A stretch of DNA of 64,000 bases from Actinacidiphila acidipaludis (GCF_019890725.1 NZ_JAINZZ010000001.1:248001-312000); one strand, 5' to 3'; shown: positions 7,992 to 17,636, counted from the first letter of the stretch. The notes: generated by a model not told the origin, from the letters alone. A program made the numbers and translations.

Positions 7992-10931
7992 TCAGCGCTG
8001 CCTGCCGCGCCCGTGTTCGGCGGCCACATGCCGTGCGTGCGCCACGATGTCGGCCGCCGCGCGCTCGCTGACGCCCAGCGCCCTCGTCAGCCGGTGGCCG
8101 CTCCAGCCGTGGCGGGCGAGCATGACGGCGAAGGGATGGTGCCCGGAGACCGGGATCGCCGTCACGTCAGGCGCGGGCGGAGCCGGCGCGACGACCGCGG
8201 GCGCCACGGGCCTGCGCCGCAGGAACGCCTTGCGGAGCTCGTCGGCGCCCCACACCGCGAACGGGAAGAACACCACGGTGAGCAGGTCCGCCGGTCCCAG
8301 GGCGGCCGTGCCGAACAGCCGGTGCAGCGCGGGCACGTAGACGATCACCGCGGCGAAAACCAGGGAGAAGGCGATCCCGCCGAGGAGATGGCGGTTGCTG
8401 AGGACGCCGACGCTCTTCAGCGACGCCCGTTCGGTCCGGACCGCGAAGGCCGTGCCGATCTGGCAGAAGACGATCCCGAGCCAGGCGACGGTCGTGGCGC
8501 GGTGGTAGACGCCGTTCAGGGCGCTCCCGCTCCCGGTCGCGGCCCCGGGATGCCAGCCGCCGCGGACGAGGGTCAGCAGGAAGCCTCCCATGACGAGAGC
8601 GGCGCACAGGGGCCCCAGGAAGCCCCAGGCACGGCCCAGCATGCCTCGGTCGATGACATTGTGGCCCCGCGGCCGGGGAGGGCGCTCCATCAGCCCGGGC
8701 TCGGACCGCTCCCGTCCCAGGGCCAGGGCGGGGAGGGTGTCGGTGCCCAGATCGACGGCGAGGATCTGCATCACCGTGAGCGGCAGCGGGATCGCGCCTC
8801 CCGCCAGGGCGAAGACCAGGAAGGGCACCACTTCGGGCACGGCGTGGGCGAAGATGTAGACGATGAACTTGCGGATGTTGTCGTAGGTGCGGCGTCCGGC
8901 CTCGACGGCCGCCACGATGGTGGCGAAGTTGTCGTCCGTCAGCACCATCGTGGCGGCTTCCCTGGCCACGTCGGTGCCGGAGCGGCCCATGGCGACACCG
9001 ATGTCCGCCCGCCGCAGCGCGGGAGCGTCGTTCACCCCGTCGCCGGTCATGGCCACGGTCTGCCCCTCGGCGCGCAGCGCGTCGGCGATCCGCAGTTTGG
9101 ACTCCGGGGAGCTCCGGGCGAAGATCACCTCCTCGCCGCCGCCCAGCAGGCGGTCCAGGCGTGCGTCGCTCATCGCGTCGAGTTCGGTGCCGGTGACGGT
9201 CCGGCCGCCGGGGGACCCGATACCGGCCTGACCGGCGATGGCCGCGGCGGTGAGGCCGTTGTCGCCGGTGACGACGTTGACGCGGATCCCGGCTCGGTGG
9301 GCCATGGCGATGGACGGGCCCACTTCCGGGCGCAGCGGGTCTTCGAGGGCGACGAGTCCCAGCAGGCACAGGTGCTCCTCGGCGTCCTCGCGGCGGTCCG
9401 GAGGTGGCCGCCCGGGAGGCAGGGTGCGGTGGGCCACCCCGAGCACCCGCAGGCCGCGGTCGGCGAGCAGTCCCACCTCGTGGACGACCAGGGACCGTTC
9501 GTCCGGTCCGAGGGGGCGCTCCCCCGACGCGTCGAGCAGGCGGTCGGAGCGGGTGAGGATCTCCTCCGGAGCGCCCTTGGTATGCAGCGCGACCGTGCCG
9601 TCGTCACCCGCGACCGCCAGACTCATCAGCTTGATCCGGGGGTCGAAGCGGTACAGGGTGCTCCGGCCGTCCCTCCCGCGCGCGGGCACTCCGGTCCGCT
9701 GGGCGAGGTCGAGGAGGGCGAGTTCCGTGGGGTCGCCCTGACCTTCGGCGAGCCGCGCGGTGGTGCAGGCGGCCGCGGAGGCGATGACCGGACGCGTCGG
9801 CTCGGGCGGGGGCCCGTTCCCGTCCGGGGAGTACTCACCCGCCGGAGTCCAGACGGCGACGGCGCGCATCCTGTTCTCGGTCAGGGTTCCGGTCTTGTCC
9901 GTGCAGATCACCGTGGTGGCGCCCAGGGTCTCGACGGCCGACAGCCGCTTCACCACCGCGCCGCGCCTGGCCAGGTCGCGCACCCCGGTCGCGAGGGCCA
10001 GGGTGATGGTGGGCAGCAGCCCCTCGGGAACGTTGGCGACCAGCAGGCCGATGGCGAAGGTGGCGGCCGCGCCCAGTGTGAGGCCCGCGGCGAGCCCCAG
10101 CGGCAGGAACGCCAGCCCGACGCCGACCGCGACCAGCGCGATCAGCCTGGCAGCCCGTTTGACCTGGCGTTCCAGCGGGCTTTCCGAGCGCTGGGTGCGC
10201 TGGCTGAGCGCGGCGATCCGGCCCAGCTCGGTGTGCATGCCCGTTGTGGTGACCACGGCCGTGGCGTGCCCACCGGTGCAGACCGTTCCGGAGAAGAGCA
10301 GGTCCCGCGCGTCCAGCATGCGCTCGGTGCGGTCCACCGACTCGGCCGACCGGTAGACCGGTGCGGACTCCCCGGTCAGGGCGGAGAGGTCGACCTCCAC
10401 TCCCCCGTCGGCCAGCCGGGCGTCGGCGGAGACCCGCTGCCCCTCGTCGACGATGAGCACGTCGCCCGGCACGAGCTCCGTGGCCGGGACGGGACGGGGC
10501 GTGCCGTCGCGGACCACCGTGGCCTGTTCCGCCAGGAACGCCGAGAGCGCCTCGACGGCCTTCTCCGCCTGCTGTTCCTGCGCGAAGGCGAGCCCTGCGT
10601 TGAGGAGGATCACCGCCAGGATCGCCAGCGCCAGTGACACCGTGCCCGTCACGCCGGCCAGGGCCGCGGCCAGCGCGAGCAGCAGAGCCAGGGGATGGGT
10701 GAACTGGCGGGCCAGCTCGGCGAGGCGGTGACGGCCGGCGCGGCGGGACAGGGTGTTCGGGCCGTACACCGTGCGCCGGCGCTCCGCTTCGCGCTCGGAC
10801 AGGCCCGCCGGTGATGTGCGCAGGTCCCGGTACAGCAGCGCCAAGGGCTCCTGGGGGTCCGGTGCGGGGGCCGAGGAGTCCGCCGGGGCCGCCGGCCGGG
10901 TCCCGGAGGAGGGCGCGTGCGGGCTCGCCAT
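7992..10931 (-). CDS. type II P-type cation-transporting ATPase (CtpF-like)
   Basis: A membrane ATPase of about 979 residues. It has an N-terminal cation-ATPase domain, the actuator motif LTGES, the phosphorylation motif [11 protein letters not shown] (about residue 344), a hinge [22 protein letters not shown] (about 630) and multiple transmembrane helices, including [19 protein letters not shown]. The PEGL helix and type II organisation suggest Ca2+ or another hard cation rather than a heavy metal. M. tuberculosis ctpF is DosR-regulated. The C-terminus carries an extra soluble tail of about 45 residues ([20 protein letters not shown]...) not part of the core fold. I prefer the ATG at 10931, eight bases after GAGGAG; a GTG two codons earlier is possible. 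It is convergent with hyhL. Confidence 0.9.
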   Translation of the reverse strand: MASPHAPSSGTRPAAPADSSAPAPDPQEPLALLYRDLRTSPAGLSEREAERRRTVYGPNTLSRRAGRHRLAELARQFTHPLALLLALAAALAGVTGTVSLALAILAVILLNAGLAFAQEQQAEKAVEALSAFLAEQATVVRDGTPRPVPATELVPGDVLIVDEGQRVSADARLADGGVEVDLSALTGESAPVYRSAESVDRTERMLDARDLLFSGTVCTGGHATAVVTTTGMHTELGRIAALSQRTQRSESPLERQVKRAARLIALVAVGVGLAFLPLGLAAGLTLGAAATFAIGLLVANVPEGLLPTITLALATGVRDLARRGAVVKRLSAVETLGATTVICTDKTGTLTENRMRAVAVWTPAGEYSPDGNGPPPEPTRPVIASAAACTTARLAEGQGDPTELALLDLAQRTGVPARGRDGRSTLYRFDPRIKLMSLAVAGDDGTVALHTKGAPEEILTRSDRLLDASGERPLGPDERSLVVHEVGLLADRGLRVLGVAHRTLPPGRPPPDRREDAEEHLCLLGLVALEDPLRPEVGPSIAMAHRAGIRVNVVTGDNGLTAAAIAGQAGIGSPGGRTVTGTELDAMSDARLDRLLGGGEEVIFARSSPESKLRIADALRAEGQTVAMTGDGVNDAPALRRADIGVAMGRSGTDVAREAATMVLTDDNFATIVAAVEAGRRTYDNIRKFIVYIFAHAVPEVVPFLVFALAGGAIPLPLTVMQILAVDLGTDTLPALALGRERSEPGLMERPPRPRGHNVIDRGMLGRAWGFLGPLCAALVMGGFLLTLVRGGWHPGAATGSGSALNGVYHRATTVAWLGIVFCQIGTAFAVRTERASLKSVGVLSNRHLLGGIAFSLVFAAVIVYVPALHRLFGTAALGPADLLTVVFFPFAVWGADELRKAFLRRRPVAPAVVAPAPPAPDVTAIPVSGHHPFAVMLARHGWSGHRLTRALGVSERAAADIVAHARHVAAEHGRGRQR

Positions 10932-11017
10932 CGTCACCTCTCCTCGCGGTGTCCGGCGGGGGTCAGGCCGCGGCCGGGACTCCGCCTGCGGCGGGGCCGG
11001 CTCTCCCGGGCCCCGGA

Positions 11018-11056
11018 AGGGGCGACCGGTCGTTGCCGGGAGGGCCGGTCGCAGCG
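11018..11056. promoter_or_regulatory. two degenerate DevR-type palindromes
   Basis: AGGGGCGACCGGTCGT (11018-11033) and AGGGCCGGTCGCAGCG (11041-11056) are degenerate copies of the island's palindrome. They lie 87-125 bp upstream of the P-type ATPase start on the minus strand and just past the end of the SHOCT gene. Only the left halves match well. Confidence 0.35.
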
Positions 11057-11063
11057 GGCACGG

Positions 11064-11483
11064 TCAGTGGAGGACCTTCTCCTTGGCCCGCTCGAACTCC
11101 GCGTCCGACAGCCCGCCCTTGTCGTGGATCTCGGCGAGCCTGGCCAGCTCGTCGGTGGGGGTCCCGCCGTGGCCGTCGCCGGCGGCGGTACGCCGGATGT
11201 AGTCGTCGAGGTCCTTCTGCTGGGCATGGGCCCTGTGCGCCTCGCGCGCCCCCATGCCGCGGCCGCGGGCGGCCACGTACACCAGCACGCCCAGGAACGG
11301 CAGCAGGATCACGAAGGCCATCCAGCCGGTCTTCGCTCCGCCTCCCAGCGTGTCGTCGCGGAAGATGTCGACGATCACGCGGAACAGCACGATCAGCCAG
11401 ACGATCCAGAGGAAGATCCAGAGAACCGTCAGGAAGGTGCCCAGTACCGGATAGCTGTAGGCCAGATTGACGGCGCCGTTCAT
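11064..11483 (-). CDS. membrane protein with PLDc_N-like and SHOCT regions
   Basis: A 139-residue protein with two N-terminal transmembrane helices (about residues 15-40 and 55-75) of the phospholipase-D-N/PLDc_N type. A soluble linker follows, then a C-terminal SHOCT motif (ELARLAEIHDKGGLSDAEFERAKEKVL). SHOCT segments are oligomerisation modules; no enzymatic role is evident. Many actinobacteria carry one next to stress genes. The ATG at 11483 has AAGGAAG upstream. Two DevR-type palindromes lie 107-158 bp upstream. Confidence 0.8.
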   Translation of the reverse strand: MNGAVNLAYSYPVLGTFLTVLWIFLWIVWLIVLFRVIVDIFRDDTLGGGAKTGWMAFVILLPFLGVLVYVAARGRGMGAREAHRAHAQQKDLDDYIRRTAAGDGHGGTPTDELARLAEIHDKGGLSDAEFERAKEKVLH

Positions 11484-11589
11484 GCTGCTCACTTCCTTGT
11501 GCCGCAGTACCGCGGAGCACGGCCCGCGACGCGATGGGAGCGCGGACCCTCCGTCCCCGCCAGCCAACGCCTCCCTGGCGCACGGCGAC

Positions 11590-11641
11590 AGGGCCGACCG
11601 GACCGGCCGGTCGTCCTCCGCGTGACGGGCCGACCGGCCCC
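11590..11641. promoter_or_regulatory. paired DevR-type palindromes upstream of SHOCT gene
   Basis: AGGGCCGACCGGACCG at 11590-11605 and CGGGCCGACCGGCCCC at 11626-11641, with centres 36 bp apart. The second has a perfect 14-bp core apart from its centre (GGGCCGACCGGCCC). They lie upstream of the minus-strand SHOCT gene. Confidence 0.5.
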
Positions 11642-11666
11642 GGCGCCGCGGGCCGCCGACGTGCCC

Positions 11667-13328
11667 TCAGGCGGTGCCGGCCGGGGAGGCCGCTCCGGGA
11701 TCGGGGCCGGAGGCGGCAGCCGGGGGCTCGGTCGGCAGGTGCCGGGTGAAGGCGAAGGAGAGCAGGGTGATGCCTGCCGCGGCCAGAATGGCGGCCTTGA
11801 GGCTGTTGAGCTGGGCCTGGGCGTACGAGCTGACGACCGCGTCGACCTCGGCGGGCGGCAGGTCCGCCGCCTGGGCTCCGGCGCGGACCTGGTCGGCGCT
11901 GACGAAACTGACGCCGGACTCGAGCCTGATCCCGACCTCCTGCCGGGTCGCCTGCGAGACCGCGGAGTTGTGCTCGATCTGCGTAGTGAACGCTGTGACC
12001 AGCGCGCTGATCAGGATCGAACCGATGAGCGCGGTGCCGAGCGAGGAACCCAGGTTCTGCGCGGTGTACTGCAACCCGCCCACCTCACTGCGCTCGTCCT
12101 CCCCGACGCTGGACTGGACGACGTTCCCCAGTTGGGACGCCAGCAGGCCCATGCCCAGCCCCAGCACGGCCATGGCGAACCCGAAGGACACGTTGTCGAT
12201 GTGCGGGTCGATGGTGCCGACGAGCCAGAGGATGGCGATCAGCAGAACGCCGAGCGCGACGCGCACCACCGTGCGGGGACCGGCGAACCTCCCCAGAAAC
12301 GGGCCGCTCATCGCCGAGAGCAGCATGGTCGCGGACACCGGGAGCAGCCGCAGCCCGGTCTGGAAGGCGTCGAGTCCCTGGACGATCTGCAGGTACAGCG
12401 GGATGGCGAAGAACAGGCCCAGCAGGATGAGGTTCTGACCGAGCAGCATGGCCAGCCCCGAACGCAGAGCCGGGACACGGAACAGCTTCAGGCGGATCAG
12501 CGGCTCTCCCCCGCGCTCCGCCATCCGCCGTTCCCAGGCCTGGAAGAACCCGAGGAGCACCCCACCGAGTGCGATGACGAAGACGGTCGGCGAGAATCCG
12601 AAGATCTCGAACGGCGGGTTCCTGGGCTTGAGCCAGCCCCACGAACTGCTCTGCAGCACGCCGAGCACCGCCACGGCCAGCCCTGCGGCGGACAGCAGCG
12701 CGCCGATCACGTCGAGGCGCGGCCGCGGCCCCTCGCGGGGCGGGTCGGCGGGAACCCAGCGGATGAGTGCCAGCATCGCGAGGACGACCACGACCTCGCC
12801 CGCGAACACCAGCCGCCAGGTCAGATAGGTCGTCAGCCATCCGCCCAGCAGCGGCCCCACCGCGATGCCGGCGCCCGCGAGTCCGCCGATGACGCCGTAG
12901 GCCACCGCCCGGTCGCGTCCCCGGTAGGCGCCCGCGACCAGGGCGGCCAGCGCCGGAAGCACCAGGGCGGCGCCCACGCCCTCGATCACCGACCAGCCGA
13001 CGGCCAGCACCGCGAGGGTGGGTGCCACCGCGGTGAGCGCCGACCCGACCCCGTAGACCATGAGGCCGCCCGCGAAGACCCGCCGCCGGCCGAACATGTC
13101 GCCGAGCTTCCCGCCGGTGATCATGCAGGCGGCCATCACCAGCGTGTACAGGGTGATGACCGCCTGGATGGCGGTGACCTCGGTGTGGAAGTCCTTGACC
13201 AGCTGGCTGATCGAGACGTTCATGACCGAGGTGTCGAGGACCATCAGGAACTGGCCCGCCCCCAGCACCGCCAGGGCGCGCCAGCGGCCCGCGGCGCGTT
13301 CCGCGGGCTCGGGGCCGCCCGGGCTCAT
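11667..13328 (-). CDS. DHA2-family MFS drug/metabolite exporter
   Basis: A 553-residue major facilitator with about 14 transmembrane helices, matching the EmrB/QacA (DHA2) class. The conserved loop motif GGKLGDMFGRRRVFAGG lies between TM2 and TM3, and motif C is seen as GLAGAGIAVGPLLGGWLT. The C-terminal part is hydrophobic with a short cytosolic tail. Such pumps export drugs or cationic compounds by proton antiport; the substrate is unknown. The ATG at 13328 lacks a good ribosome binding site of its own, but its first bases overlap the stop of a nine-codon ORF that has a strong one. Either translation is coupled or the real start is upstream and a frameshift is present. Confidence 0.87.
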   Translation of the reverse strand: MSPGGPEPAERAAGRWRALAVLGAGQFLMVLDTSVMNVSISQLVKDFHTEVTAIQAVITLYTLVMAACMITGGKLGDMFGRRRVFAGGLMVYGVGSALTAVAPTLAVLAVGWSVIEGVGAALVLPALAALVAGAYRGRDRAVAYGVIGGLAGAGIAVGPLLGGWLTTYLTWRLVFAGEVVVVLAMLALIRWVPADPPREGPRPRLDVIGALLSAAGLAVAVLGVLQSSSWGWLKPRNPPFEIFGFSPTVFVIALGGVLLGFFQAWERRMAERGGEPLIRLKLFRVPALRSGLAMLLGQNLILLGLFFAIPLYLQIVQGLDAFQTGLRLLPVSATMLLSAMSGPFLGRFAGPRTVVRVALGVLLIAILWLVGTIDPHIDNVSFGFAMAVLGLGMGLLASQLGNVVQSSVGEDERSEVGGLQYTAQNLGSSLGTALIGSILISALVTAFTTQIEHNSAVSQATRQEVGIRLESGVSFVSADQVRAGAQAADLPPAEVDAVVSSYAQAQLNSLKAAILAAAGITLLSFAFTRHLPTEPPAAASGPDPGAASPAGTA

Positions 13329-13354
13329 CCGGCGGTGGCCGCGCGTCGGGCCAT
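13325..13354 (-). CDS. nine-codon leader ORF overlapping the MFS start
   Basis: ATG at 13354 opens a nine-residue ORF (MARRAATAG) whose TGA overlaps the MFS ATG as ATGA. GGGAGGAG lies eight bases upstream and is the only strong ribosome binding site for the transporter. It may be a coupling leader. Alternatively it is the true N-terminus of the transporter cut off by an indel. It is too short to judge by composition. Confidence 0.35.
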   Translation of the reverse strand: MARRAATAG

Positions 13355-13489
13355 GGCAGCGCTCCTCCCGGCGATACGGACTCCTGCTCCCATTGGCTCC
13401 CGCGCCGCCCGGCCCTGTCGCGCGATGTACACCCATACGCGGGGGTCTTGGCGCAGGCCGGCCGGACCACGGCCGGTCGGACCGAGGCG

Positions 13490-13505
13490 AGGGCCGGTCG
13501 GCCCT
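13490..13505. promoter_or_regulatory. perfect DevR-type palindrome upstream of DUF1876 gene
   Basis: AGGGCCGGTCGGCCCT is the best copy of the repeated motif, pairing at all seven outer positions on each side of a central GT. It lies about 115 bp upstream of the DUF1876 start, in the divergent gap with the MFS gene. The rest of this 290-bp gap holds other GGCCGG-rich half-sites and no gene. Confidence 0.6.
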
Positions 13506-13619
13506 GTCGGGCCGGGCTCCGGGTGGCTTGTCTGGAGACGGGATGGTCCCCCCGGTCGCCGAGACCGGGTGGCGTCCGCCCCACCGCGGGAGGAACGACG
13601 CAGAAGGGCAGGGCATCTC

Positions 13620-13886
13620 ATGACCCAGCAGACGGCCGCGCACACCCGGACATGGACCTTGCGCCTCGACATCTTCGAGGAGGACCAGGACACCACCTTG
13701 GTCCACGCCGTCCTCGACACCGGCGACAACACCCTCGTGAGCCGCACCGCCGCCCACCGCAACCCGGACGACCCGCCGGTGCCCGAGATCGGGGACGAGT
13801 ACGCGGCCGGCCGTGCCCTGCTGGCGCTCGGCCGGCAGCTCGTGGACGCCGGGGCCGCCGACGCGGACGTCAACGCCCGGAGTTGA
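13620..13886 (+). CDS. DUF1876 protein (Rv1738-like)
   Basis: An 88-residue protein with the DUF1876 pattern: W.L.(L)DIFEED..T.VHAVLDTGDN, then DPPVPEIGDEYAAGRALLALGRQL. M. tuberculosis Rv1738 and Rv2632c belong to this family; Rv1738 is among the most strongly DosR-induced genes and its fold resembles ribosome hibernation factors. A translation-silencing role is therefore plausible but not shown. The ATG at 13620 was chosen for its match to the family N-terminus. A perfect DevR-type palindrome is upstream. Confidence 0.88.
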   Translation: MTQQTAAHTRTWTLRLDIFEEDQDTTLVHAVLDTGDNTLVSRTAAHRNPDDPPVPEIGDEYAAGRALLALGRQLVDAGAADADVNARS

Positions 13887-13976
13887 GCAGCGGGACGTAG
13901 GCAGCGGGCGCGCGGCCGACCCGGTGCTGCCGGCGCGGCACCCCTGTCCGCACACCGGATTGAGGAGGCAGCCGTC

Positions 13977-15542
13977 ATGGAGGACACCGTCATCGCGGGC
14001 CTCGTCGGAGCCCCCGCGGACCCCGCCTCGGTGGGGAAGCGGTCACGGCGGGAACCGGCGCGCGCCCAGGTGCGCGAGACCCACACGGCGGTGCTGCTCT
14101 TCCTGGGCAGCCGTGTCTACAAGCTCAAGAAGCCCGTCGACCTGACCTTCCTGGACTACTCGACCGTCGAGGCCCGGCGCTGGGGGTGTGAGCGCGAACT
14201 CGAACTCAACCGCCGCTTCGCGCCCGACGTCTACCTCGGTCTCGGCGAGTTCCAGGGTCCGCAGACGCCGGCCGAACCCGTGCTGGTGATGCGCCGCATG
14301 CCCGACGAGCGCCGCCTGGCGCGCCTGGTGCGGGAAGGGGCACCGCTGGACGACGAGCTCAGCGCCGTCGCTCGGCTGCTCGCCGCACGACACGCCGAAG
14401 CCCCGCGAGGCCCGGACATCGACGCCGAGGGGTCACGGGACGCGCTGGCACAGCGCTGGGCAGCCGGCTTCGACCAGGTCCGCGCGCTGGTCCGGGACGG
14501 CCGCAGTGCTCCGGGCGCACCCGAGATCGAGCATCTGGCGAACCGCTATCTGGCGGGCCGGCGGCCGCTGTTCGACGCTCGCATCGCGCAGCGGCGGATC
14601 GTCGACGGTCACGGCGACCTGCTCGCCGAGGACGTCTTCTGCCTCGACGACGGACCCCGCGTCCTGGACTGCCTGGAGTTCGACGACCGCCTCCGCCACG
14701 TCGACGGGCTCGACGACGCCGCGTTCCTCGCCATGGACCTGGAGTACCTCGACGCCCCCGCGGCCGCGGCCTTCTTCCTGGCTCGGTACAGCGAGTACTC
14801 GGGGGACCCCGCGCCGCCGTCGCTGTGGCATCACTACGTCGCCTATCGCGCCTGCGTCCGGGCCAAGGTCTCCCTGATCCAGGCGGGTCAGGGGGCCGCC
14901 GGTGCGGAGGCCGCGGCCGGGCGGCTGCTCCGGATCGCGCTCGGCCACCTGAGGACGTCGGCGGTCACCCTGATGGTGGTCGGCGGGCTGCCGGGCAGCG
15001 GGAAGTCCACGCTCTCCGGGGCGCTGGCCGACCGCCTGGGCGTCACCCTGCTCAGCAGTGACCGGCTGCGCAAGGAACTGGCCGGTCTCCCGGTCGAGGA
15101 GTCCGCGGCGGCCCCGTACGGCAAGGGTCTCTACACGCCCGAGCGCACTGCCGGCACGTATGCGGCCCTGCTCGACCGGGCCTCGGCTCTGGCCGCGTCG
15201 GGTGAGTCCGTGGTGCTGGACGCCACGTGGACCGACACCCGGCAGCGCGAGGCCGCCGTGCGCGCCGCCGAGCGCTGCGACGCGGATCTGGTCGCGCTGC
15301 ACTGCCGGGCCCCCGGGGACGTCGCGGCGGCGCGCCTGAGGACCCGCGAACAGGGAGCTTCGGACGCGGGCCCGGAGGTCGCGGCCGCGATGGCAGCCGA
15401 GGAACGGCCGTGGCCGGAGGCCGTGGAGGTCGACACCGGCGGTCCGCTGGAGTCCGCGGTGCAGCAGGCTCTCGCCGTGGTCCGGCCCTACGGGACAGGA
15501 CAGGCGCCGGTCTTCCGCCGGCCGTACATGGAACCCGGCTGA
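13977..15542 (+). CDS. APH-like / AAA kinase fusion (Rv2004c-like)
   Basis: A 521-residue two-domain protein. The N-terminal two thirds (about 25-325) resemble aminoglycoside/choline phosphotransferases: HGDLLAEDVFCLDDGPRVLDCLEFDD is the catalytic-loop and metal-binding region (HGDL...N-equivalent, then D). The C-terminal part is a P-loop kinase (AAA_33/zeta-like) with Walker A GGLPGSGKSTLSGALA (about 336-351) and LLSSDRLRKELAG. This is the architecture of M. tuberculosis Rv2004c, a DosR-regulon gene of unknown substrate. The ATG at 13977 follows GGAGG, 90 bp after the DUF1876 gene, so the two may be co-transcribed. Confidence 0.85.
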   Translation: MEDTVIAGLVGAPADPASVGKRSRREPARAQVRETHTAVLLFLGSRVYKLKKPVDLTFLDYSTVEARRWGCERELELNRRFAPDVYLGLGEFQGPQTPAEPVLVMRRMPDERRLARLVREGAPLDDELSAVARLLAARHAEAPRGPDIDAEGSRDALAQRWAAGFDQVRALVRDGRSAPGAPEIEHLANRYLAGRRPLFDARIAQRRIVDGHGDLLAEDVFCLDDGPRVLDCLEFDDRLRHVDGLDDAAFLAMDLEYLDAPAAAAFFLARYSEYSGDPAPPSLWHHYVAYRACVRAKVSLIQAGQGAAGAEAAAGRLLRIALGHLRTSAVTLMVVGGLPGSGKSTLSGALADRLGVTLLSSDRLRKELAGLPVEESAAAPYGKGLYTPERTAGTYAALLDRASALAASGESVVLDATWTDTRQREAAVRAAERCDADLVALHCRAPGDVAAARLRTREQGASDAGPEVAAAMAAEERPWPEAVEVDTGGPLESAVQQALAVVRPYGTGQAPVFRRPYMEPG

Positions 15543-15575
15543 AGGCCCGTCGTGAGCGCCGCCGCACCGTCCTCG

Positions 15576-15607
15576 CCCGTCGGGTCCGGACCGCGGTCCG
15601 CGACGGG
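15576..15607. terminator. hairpin between convergent genes
   Basis: CCCGTCG at 15576-15582 pairs with CGACGGG at 15601-15607, and the inner region (GGACCGCGGTCC) can extend the stem. It lies between the stop of the APH-AAA gene and the stop of the opposing Usp gene, so it can serve both directions. There is no U-tract, as is common in Streptomyces. Confidence 0.55.
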
Positions 15608-15653
15608 GACGCCGTCGGCCGCTTCCGGCGCACCCGCGCCGAGGTCCGGGTGG

Positions 15654-16553
15654 TCAGTCCGGCCGGCGCGCGACGGCACCGCCGCGGACGACGGCCATCG
15701 GGCATCGGGCGTGGTGCAGTACCGCCTGGCTCACCGATCCGAGCATCAGCCCGGAGAAGCCGCCGCGCCCCCGGGCTCCCACGACCAGCAACTGGGCTCT
15801 GGCGCTCTCCGCGACCAGCGCCTCGCGCGTTCCGGCGCGGACCGATCGGCGTTCGACCGTCACCTGCGGGTAGCGTTCGGCGCAGCCCGCGAGCGCCTCG
15901 GCGAGCAGGCGCTCCTCGTCCGCCGCGAGCATGCCGCGTTCGTAGGCGTAGGGAGCGGCCGCATCCCGCGGCGGCTGCGGAACGGGGACGTTCCAGGCGG
16001 TCCACGCGTGGAGCGCCAGCAGGGAGGCTCCGCGCAGGGCGGCCTCGTCGTAGGCGAACACCACCGCGTCCCTGGCCTGCGGGGATCCGTCGACTCCGAC
16101 GAGCACCGGGCCGGTCGGCTCCGCGGGGTCGCGGACGACCAGCACCGGACATGCGGCGTGCGCGGCCAGGCCTACACCCGTCGAGCCCACCAGCAGCCCG
16201 GCGAAGGCCCCAGTCCCCCGGGAACCGACGACCACGAGCTGCGCCTCGCGCGACCGGTCCACCAGGACCTGCAGCGCGTCTCCCACGGTCACCTCCTGGT
16301 CCACGCTCACCTGCGGCGCCGCCGCTCGGGCCTGTTCCACGGCCCGGGACAGCAGCGGCCCGGTCAGGGCATGGACCTCGGTGTCGGTGAAGGCCGGAGG
16401 GGCGGCCCCCGGCAGGAAATGGACCTCCGGCCAGGCGAAGGCGTGCACCACCCGCAGATCGGCGTCGCGTCGGGCGGCCTCACGTGCGGCCGCCGCGACG
16501 GCCGCCGAACTCGGTGCGGAACCGTCCGTGCCGACCACGACCAGGCCGCCCAC
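15654..16553 (-). CDS. tandem universal stress protein (UspA family)
   Basis: A 299-residue protein with two Usp domains (about 1-145 and 148-290). Both carry an intact ATP-binding loop: GSRGTGAFAGLLVGSTGVG and GARGRGGFSGLMLGSVSQA, each followed by a CP(V/M)xVVR strand. This differs from the first Usp gene of the island, whose second loop is diverged. The GTG at 16553 follows GAGGAGG. It is divergent from the CBS-BON gene at 16687. I saw no clear DevR-type palindrome in that 133-bp gap. Confidence 0.9.
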   Translation of the reverse strand: MGGLVVVGTDGSAPSSAAVAAAAREAARRDADLRVVHAFAWPEVHFLPGAAPPAFTDTEVHALTGPLLSRAVEQARAAAPQVSVDQEVTVGDALQVLVDRSREAQLVVVGSRGTGAFAGLLVGSTGVGLAAHAACPVLVVRDPAEPTGPVLVGVDGSPQARDAVVFAYDEAALRGASLLALHAWTAWNVPVPQPPRDAAAPYAYERGMLAADEERLLAEALAGCAERYPQVTVERRSVRAGTREALVAESARAQLLVVGARGRGGFSGLMLGSVSQAVLHHARCPMAVVRGGAVARRPD

Positions 16554-16686
16554 CGTGCCTCCTCATCTCCGCCCCACCTTCAGGTTGGCTTCGGCGCCGC
16601 CCGGCCGCCACCGGAGGCCCGGACGTGGCACCGCTCGTCGGACTCGTCACCGCTCGGATGCGTCACCACTGGGAAGGAGCGCGATC

Positions 16687-17361
16687 ATGCACCACCGCAC
16701 GGTCGGGGAACTCATGACCCGGAACGTGGTCAGGGCCAGGCGCGACCTGCCCTTCAAGGAGCTGGTGCGGCTGCTGGCCGAGAACGACGTCACCGCCGTC
16801 CCGGTGGTCGACGAACGCGATCGGCCGATGGGCGTGGTGTCCGAGGCCGACCTGCTGCGCAAGTCCGCGGACCGGAACGACTCCGCGGGCGGACCGCCGA
16901 TGCCCGGGCTGGAAGCCGGCCAGCAGGCCAAGGCGGAAGGAGTCAGGGCGGAGGAGGTGATGTCGGCGCCCGCGATCTGCGCGCGGCCGGAGTGGAACGT
17001 CGTCGAGGCGGCCCGCCTGATGGAGCTCCACGACGTGAAACGGCTCCCCGTGGTGGACGCGGCGGACCGGCTCCAGGGCATCGTGAGCCGCCGCGATCTG
17101 CTGCGGATCTTCCTGCGCGACGACGACGCCATCCGCGAGGAGATCACCTGGGACGTGCTCCAGCAGACGCTCGGCGCCAGTGCCGCAGAGCTGACGGTGG
17201 ACGTCCGCCAGGGACAGGTCGCCCTGGGCGGGTCGGTCGATCTCCGGAGCCTGATCCCGGTCGTCGTCCGGCTGTGCCGCACGGTGGACGGCGTGGTCTC
17301 GGTGTCCGAACACGTCGCGTTCCGCACCGACGACACCGCCGGCCGCCCGGCACCGGCGTGA
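16687..17361 (+). CDS. CBS-pair protein with C-terminal BON domain
   Basis: A 224-residue protein: CBS 1 (about residues 5-60, TVGELMTRNVVRARRDLPF), CBS 2 (about 90-145, EEVMSAPAICARPEWNVVEAARLM) and a C-terminal BON-like segment (about 150-215, REEITWDVLQQTLGASAAELTVDVRQGQVALGG). The arrangement suggests adenosyl-nucleotide sensing coupled to a lipid- or protein-binding BON domain. It is common in actinobacterial stress islands; the molecular role is unknown. The ATG at 16687 follows GAAGGAG. Confidence 0.87.
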   Translation: MHHRTVGELMTRNVVRARRDLPFKELVRLLAENDVTAVPVVDERDRPMGVVSEADLLRKSADRNDSAGGPPMPGLEAGQQAKAEGVRAEEVMSAPAICARPEWNVVEAARLMELHDVKRLPVVDAADRLQGIVSRRDLLRIFLRDDDAIREEITWDVLQQTLGASAAELTVDVRQGQVALGGSVDLRSLIPVVVRLCRTVDGVVSVSEHVAFRTDDTAGRPAPA

Positions 17362-17426
17362 GCGCCGCGGCGCCACGGCTTCGGGACGCGTTCGGCCATG
17401 AGACCAGCGGGCCGGCGCCCGACGGA

Positions 17427-17636
17427 TCAGCGCCCGGATCCCGCGTGTTCGGCCCTGTTCTCGACGTGCGCTTCCGGCCCGGGGAAGAAGAGCGTCTCCC
17501 GGTCGTCCTCGATCCAGCGCACCATGTACGGCGGGGTGCCGTCCGGGTGCTCCAGTTCCACGATCTGTCCACGGCGGCGGTGTCCGTCCAGGTGCACGGA
17601 CTCCACCACGATCCAGTCCCCGACGTGCGCGTGCAT
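17427..17636 (-). CDS. DUF1918 protein (Rv0569-like)
   Basis: A 69-residue DUF1918 protein with the family's GDWIVVESVHLDGHRRRGQIVE and PPYMVRWIEDDRETLFFPGPEA, an SH3-like barrel. M. tuberculosis Rv0569 is a DosR-regulon member of this family. The gene is divergent from pncB, with a strong DevR-type palindrome in the 280-bp gap between them. Function is unknown. Confidence 0.85.
   Translation of the reverse strand: MHAHVGDWIVVESVHLDGHRRRGQIVELEHPDGTPPYMVRWIEDDRETLFFPGPEAHVENRAEHAGSGR

Noticed and set aside
8013..10637. 874-codon plus-strand frame
   Set aside because: Antisense shadow of the P-type ATPase.
10917..13619. long plus-strand frame upstream of the DUF1876 start
   Set aside because: It is antisense to the SHOCT and MFS genes and full of Gln/His/Arg/Asp runs typical of shadow frames.
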